Positions 60,652 to 64,000 of a stretch of 64,000 nucleotides of DNA are shown here, piece by piece (positions within the stretch are counted from its first letter, which is position 1; each line of letters starts with the position of its first letter). The DNA is from Nitrospira_D sp019636945 (GTDB lineage: Bacteria > Nitrospirota > Nitrospiria > Nitrospirales > Nitrospiraceae): NCBI RefSeq assembly GCF_047338595.1, contig NZ_JBLFBO010000014.1, forward strand, positions 1 through 64,000, given 5' to 3'. The notes below the pieces were generated by a model. The model worked only from the letters and a program-made list of their open reading frames with translations, made no database searches and was not told the origin of the DNA. The translations under genes and the position numbers were made by a program.

Positions 60652-61752
60652 CTAACAACGGGTTTCGATAGCTGTCAAGGTAACGGGAGGTTGGTTGCCG
60701 GAGACCTCACCAAGTTGTCCGCAGGCCCCATAGACGTCGCGCCCTCGGCTTCTACGGACATACACATCGAGTCCTGCCTTACGGAGATCGGATTGAAAAC
60801 GAACCACGTCTTTGTCGGGCGGACGATGAAATCGACTTCCAGGAAACTCATTGAACGGGATCAGATTGACCTTGCAGCGCAAGGATTTCAGCAACTGCAC
60901 TAAGCGTCGAGCATCGGCTGGAAGATCGTTGACACCGGCCAGGAGAACGTATTCGAACGTCAACCGTTGGTGAGGCGCAAGTGGGTACCGTCGACAAGCA
61001 GCCAGGAGCGATTTCAGGGACGCGATGTTACTGGCAGCAGGCATCAGGTCTCGGCGTTGTTCCTCCGTGGTGGCATTCAGAGAAACGGCGAGATTCACAC
61101 CTATCGCGGCGATTTCCGAGAGGCGGGATGCCAGACCCGCCGTCGAGACCGTAATGCGTCTCCGCGACCATCCCAGGCCCCAGGGTTTGTTCGTGAAGGC
61201 GGCCACGGCGGCTTTGAGTGCCTCCACATTGGCGAGAGGTTCTCCCATTCCCATGAATACGAGATTCGTGATGTGTTCCTCGGACATCAGAAGGTCTTGC
61301 GCGGTCAGAACTTGATCGATAATTTCATTGAGCTTGAGGTTGCGTTTCAGCCCCATCTGCCCGGTGAGGCAAAACCCACAGTCCAACATGCACCCCACCT
61401 GGGTCGATACACAGAGGGTCAGCCTGGTGTCGTCCGGGATCAAGACGGATTCGACCGTCATTCCGTCTTCGAGCGTCAAGAGCACCTTACGTGTTCCATC
61501 TTGAGAGCGGAGCACGGTCACCTTCTCCGAACGCCCGATGGCGGCCGATTGCGAGAGTGCGACCCGATCCTGCATCGGGAGATCGGTCATGTCCATGATT
61601 GTTCGAAGACGTCGTTGATAGATCCAGCGCAGAATTTGTGTGGTTCGATACGAGGGCCAGCGGTGCGTGCGGACAAACCGGGCCATCTGAAGTTCGGTGA
61701 GAGCCAAAAGATGAACCGTTGTGTTCAGGTGCGAAAGCGATGGATTGGCCAT
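60652..61752 (-). CDS. rlmN: Dual-specificity RNA methyltransferase RlmN
   Basis: A 366-residue radical-SAM enzyme that methylates C2 of A2503 in 23S rRNA and A37 in tRNAs. The radical-SAM cysteines are C121, C125 and C128 (GCMLDCGFC), the N-terminal part is helical, FMGMGEPLANV and VSLNATTEEQRR are the SAM-binding blocks, and GACGQL near the end holds the methyl-relay cysteine. The ATG at 61752 has AGGA five bases upstream; longer extensions lack character. Divergent from the transglycosylase gene. Confidence 0.94.
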   Translation of the reverse strand: MANPSLSHLNTTVHLLALTELQMARFVRTHRWPSYRTTQILRWIYQRRLRTIMDMTDLPMQDRVALSQSAAIGRSEKVTVLRSQDGTRKVLLTLEDGMTVESVLIPDDTRLTLCVSTQVGCMLDCGFCLTGQMGLKRNLKLNEIIDQVLTAQDLLMSEEHITNLVFMGMGEPLANVEALKAAVAAFTNKPWGLGWSRRRITVSTAGLASRLSEIAAIGVNLAVSLNATTEEQRRDLMPAASNIASLKSLLAACRRYPLAPHQRLTFEYVLLAGVNDLPADARRLVQLLKSLRCKVNLIPFNEFPGSRFHRPPDKDVVRFQSDLRKAGLDVYVRRSRGRDVYGACGQLGEVSGNQPPVTLTAIETRC

Positions 61753-61894
61753 ATGGTTCCTGTGCTGGATGAGCAGCCTATCATAGCGCATGTCACTCCG
61801 CATATGATTCGGGTCGCTCACCGACCCGCAATTCTTTTTCCATTGTGCGTGGTGCTGTATATAATGGGACCGGTTGGATCTTGATGGACAACAT

Positions 61895-64000
61895 ATGAGA
61901 AACCGTAATGTATCGGCGGTTGTCGGCATCTGTGTGACGCTGTTCGGTATATTCGTGCCTACGCATGACGCGTACACTGCGCAAGTCATCGCGCTGGACC
62001 AACCGAATACTGAGAGCTGTGCATCTCCCGAGGAATGTTTTCTGGCGGCGGTCTGGCCGAGGGAACGACTAGGGAATGCCTTGACGAAGGACCAAGTTGT
62101 CGCGCTGAAACTCGAGCGTCTCCGTAAGGTCATGGAGGGGGGGGCGGCATCACTCTGGGCGAAGCGGGCCGGCTTGCTCTCCGGCGTGATTCTGGCTGAT
62201 CGTAACCCTGCGGCTGCACTGCCCTATCTTCGAGCTGCACAACAAGACTTTCCGGTTCTCGACGATTACATCCGATTCTGGATCGGAGAGGTTCACTTGC
62301 GCCTGGGGGAGGTCAAGGAGGCTGCGGCGATGTTCGAAGGAGTGTCGCAAGCGGTTCCTGATTCCAACTTGCTCAACGTAGTCGCGCTCCGCGCCGGGGA
62401 AGCCTGGTACCGAGCGGCCAGTTGTCCGGAGGCGATTGCTTGGTCCCTGAAGGCGGTGAGTGGAAATGATAAAGACCCTCAGATTGCGCAGGCATGGCTG
62501 CGATTGGCCTCGTGCTATCTTCGAGAAAATCAGGTGACCGAAGCTCGAGACACGCTGAAGCAACTCTGGGTGAAGTTTCCGCAAACGAAGGAAGCAAAGG
62601 AGGCGGAGGCACTGTTGGCGAACAACGGCGGAGGTGGGTCATGGAGTGCCTCTCCCGACCTGCATTATGAGCGGGCCCAGGCGTTTCTAGCACAGTCTCT
62701 CCATTCGGAAGCGATTGATGAGCTCAAAAAGTTCATGACTCTGGATCCTTCTTCTCCACAACGCCAGGATGCCAAACTCAAATTGGGGATTGCACAGGTT
62801 CGGCTCAAGACCTACGACCAGGCGCGCGACACATTCTTCGCACTGACTGACGATCAAGGGCCTCGGGGGGATGAGGCGACGGTTTGGTTGGCGCGAGTCT
62901 ATCTCCGCCAGGGGGCGGGAGAAAAGCTGTTGGATTTGTGTCGCACGCTCTCCAGGCGGACCTTGACTCCGGAGCAGAAGGGACAGATCAATCTGTTCGC
63001 TGGAATCTGGCTGGAGGATCAATCCCGTTTCGACGAAGCAGCGGAACGATATCGACATGTGGCTAAGATGGGTGACCCTGCTTCTCAACGGACCGAGGCA
63101 CAATGGCGGGAAGGGTGGTTGCTGTATCGAACGGATCGCCAACGGGAAGCGATCCGTGTGTGGCAGCAGATTGTCGACCAAAAAGACAGCGATATTGAAC
63201 CTCAAGCGCTCTACTGGATCGCTCGCGCCCACGGGCAGCTTGGGGATGCCAAGGCGAAGGATCTGTTTGTGCAACTCTGTCAACGGTTCCCGTACACCTA
63301 CTATTGTCAGATGGCGCGGGAGCAGGGGAGCATGCCGATTCTCTCACGACCGGAACAGGAGCCGGCTGTGTCAGCCGTTCAGCCTGTTTCTGAGCCCGTT
63401 CACGCACCGACTCAGGAGAGCCAGGTTACGAATCGGACGCAAATTGAACAGCAGTCGGCCTTCCGGCGAGCAGTTGAACTGAGACTGCTTGGCCGAGAGC
63501 AGGATGCCGCGAGAGAATTGAGCGCCTTGACGGATCGGTATAGTCGAGATCCCGAGGTGTTGGCCGCATTATCCATCATGCTGAATGAAGTCGGTGCGTA
63601 CCATCATGCGTTACGTCTCGTGCGATCGCGATTCCGGGAGAAGCTGGAGCGAACCGGGGGAACGATCGCCGACGGTTTGTGGAACGTCGCCTATCCAACC
63701 GGATTGATCCCGACGATTAAAATGTCGGCGACCAACGGGGTTGATCCCTTTCTGGTTGCCGCAATTATCCGAGAGGAAAGCCAGTATGATTGGAAGGCAG
63801 TATCCCGTGTCGGTGCCATCGGCTTGATGCAAGTAATGCCGACCACGGCGACTGCCGTTGCGCAGCAGCATCATCTGCCGAACGTGTCCCGAGAGGATCT
63901 CTTCGACCAAGAAGTCAACATTCGGATCGGTGTGCGGTATGTGGAACAACTCCTGGCACAGTTCTCCGGCAATGTCGTGCAAGCGATCGCAGCGTACAAC
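61895..64000 (+). CDS. slt: Soluble lytic murein transglycosylase (Slt70-like), 3' end missing
   Basis: The frame from ATG 61895 stays open for 702 codons to the window edge, so the gene continues beyond. It has a signal peptide (VVGICVTLFGIFVP), then several TPR-like repeats (residues about 100-420: YLRAAQQDFPVLDDYIRFWI, YERAQAFLAQSLHSEAIDEL, ARVYLRQGAGEKLL), and the SLT catalytic domain with the glutamate in IIREESQYDWKAVSRVGAIG and LMQVMPTTATAV. It cleaves peptidoglycan in the periplasm, with the TPR ring placing the domain. The stop lies outside. Confidence 0.92.
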   Translation, partial: MRNRNVSAVVGICVTLFGIFVPTHDAYTAQVIALDQPNTESCASPEECFLAAVWPRERLGNALTKDQVVALKLERLRKVMEGGAASLWAKRAGLLSGVILADRNPAAALPYLRAAQQDFPVLDDYIRFWIGEVHLRLGEVKEAAAMFEGVSQAVPDSNLLNVVALRAGEAWYRAASCPEAIAWSLKAVSGNDKDPQIAQAWLRLASCYLRENQVTEARDTLKQLWVKFPQTKEAKEAEALLANNGGGGSWSASPDLHYERAQAFLAQSLHSEAIDELKKFMTLDPSSPQRQDAKLKLGIAQVRLKTYDQARDTFFALTDDQGPRGDEATVWLARVYLRQGAGEKLLDLCRTLSRRTLTPEQKGQINLFAGIWLEDQSRFDEAAERYRHVAKMGDPASQRTEAQWREGWLLYRTDRQREAIRVWQQIVDQKDSDIEPQALYWIARAHGQLGDAKAKDLFVQLCQRFPYTYYCQMAREQGSMPILSRPEQEPAVSAVQPVSEPVHAPTQESQVTNRTQIEQQSAFRRAVELRLLGREQDAARELSALTDRYSRDPEVLAALSIMLNEVGAYHHALRLVRSRFREKLERTGGTIADGLWNVAYPTGLIPTIKMSATNGVDPFLVAAIIREESQYDWKAVSRVGAIGLMQVMPTTATAVAQQHHLPNVSREDLFDQEVNIRIGVRYVEQLLAQFSGNVVQAIAAYN

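Noticed and set aside
60967..61884. 305-residue open frame antisense to rlmN
   Set aside because: It lies opposite the radical-SAM coding sequence and has no recognisable domain.

Overview
The window looks like chromosome from a Nitrospira-type bacterium (phylum Nitrospirota). This is inferred from the gene set, not from a marker gene: a secreted pentameric-type chlorite dismutase of the kind known from nitrite-oxidising Nitrospira, a deoxyhypusine-synthase-like gene beside pyruvoyl-type arginine decarboxylase and agmatinase, a membrane-sector-only ATP synthase cluster, paired M16 peptidases and LarE. Both strands are used and gene density is high. No rRNA operon and no CRISPR array was seen.

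Layout. 1-5.2 kb: the 3' part of a tRNA-Gln, then a minus-strand housekeeping group (zinc alcohol dehydrogenase, yacG, a PilZ protein, glnS, two uncharacterised genes). 5.2-15.6 kb: a 10.4-kb integrative element in the 3' end of tRNA-Glu(CUC), bounded by an exact 45-bp direct repeat (5223-5267 and 15602-15646). It carries a tyrosine integrase, an excisionase-like HTH protein, a hairpin-rich non-coding stretch, a MobC-like protein with a broken relaxase start, a GlxA/AraC regulator divergent from an ABM-domain gene plus chlorite dismutase (cld), an NHL-repeat lipoprotein, a BrnT/BrnA-type toxin-antitoxin locus whose toxin gene is broken, a VOC protein and a UPF0175/PIN toxin-antitoxin pair. 15.7-23 kb: secreted unknowns, then a polyamine-related stretch (DHS-like protein, DsbA-like protein, zinc ribbon, an aldehyde dehydrogenase interrupted by an in-frame TAG, arginine decarboxylase, agmatinase). 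The last two enzymes form a route from arginine to putrescine.

23-33 kb: rluF, a NhaR-like LysR regulator, and divergent from it a five-gene envelope-transport operon: three tandem TolC-like proteins, an ABC-exporter-like protein whose ATPase motifs are all degenerate, and a HlyD-type adaptor, closed by a strong terminator. 33-49 kb: purEK, a histidine-kinase-like protein lacking both phospho-acceptor residues, rhomboid protease, DHH phosphoesterase, LOG protein, CBS-PilZ protein, a long MNIO (DUF692) protein, dus, maf, a quinone oxidoreductase-like protein, a CBS protein and an MsbA-type exporter. 49-64 kb: a 31-residue basic ribosome-associated-type protein, nadB, a lytic transglycosylase, pabC/pabB-type genes, the ATP synthase F0 genes atpI-B-E-F without F1 genes, larE, an M16 peptidase pair, rlmN and the start of a soluble lytic transglycosylase that runs off the window.

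The most unusual items are the degenerate ABC protein inside a triple-TolC operon, the doubly degenerate histidine kinase, cld on a mobile element inside a pair of imperfect repeats, and two broken genes (the toxin and the aldehyde dehydrogenase). All family assignments come from reading motifs; no database search was run.
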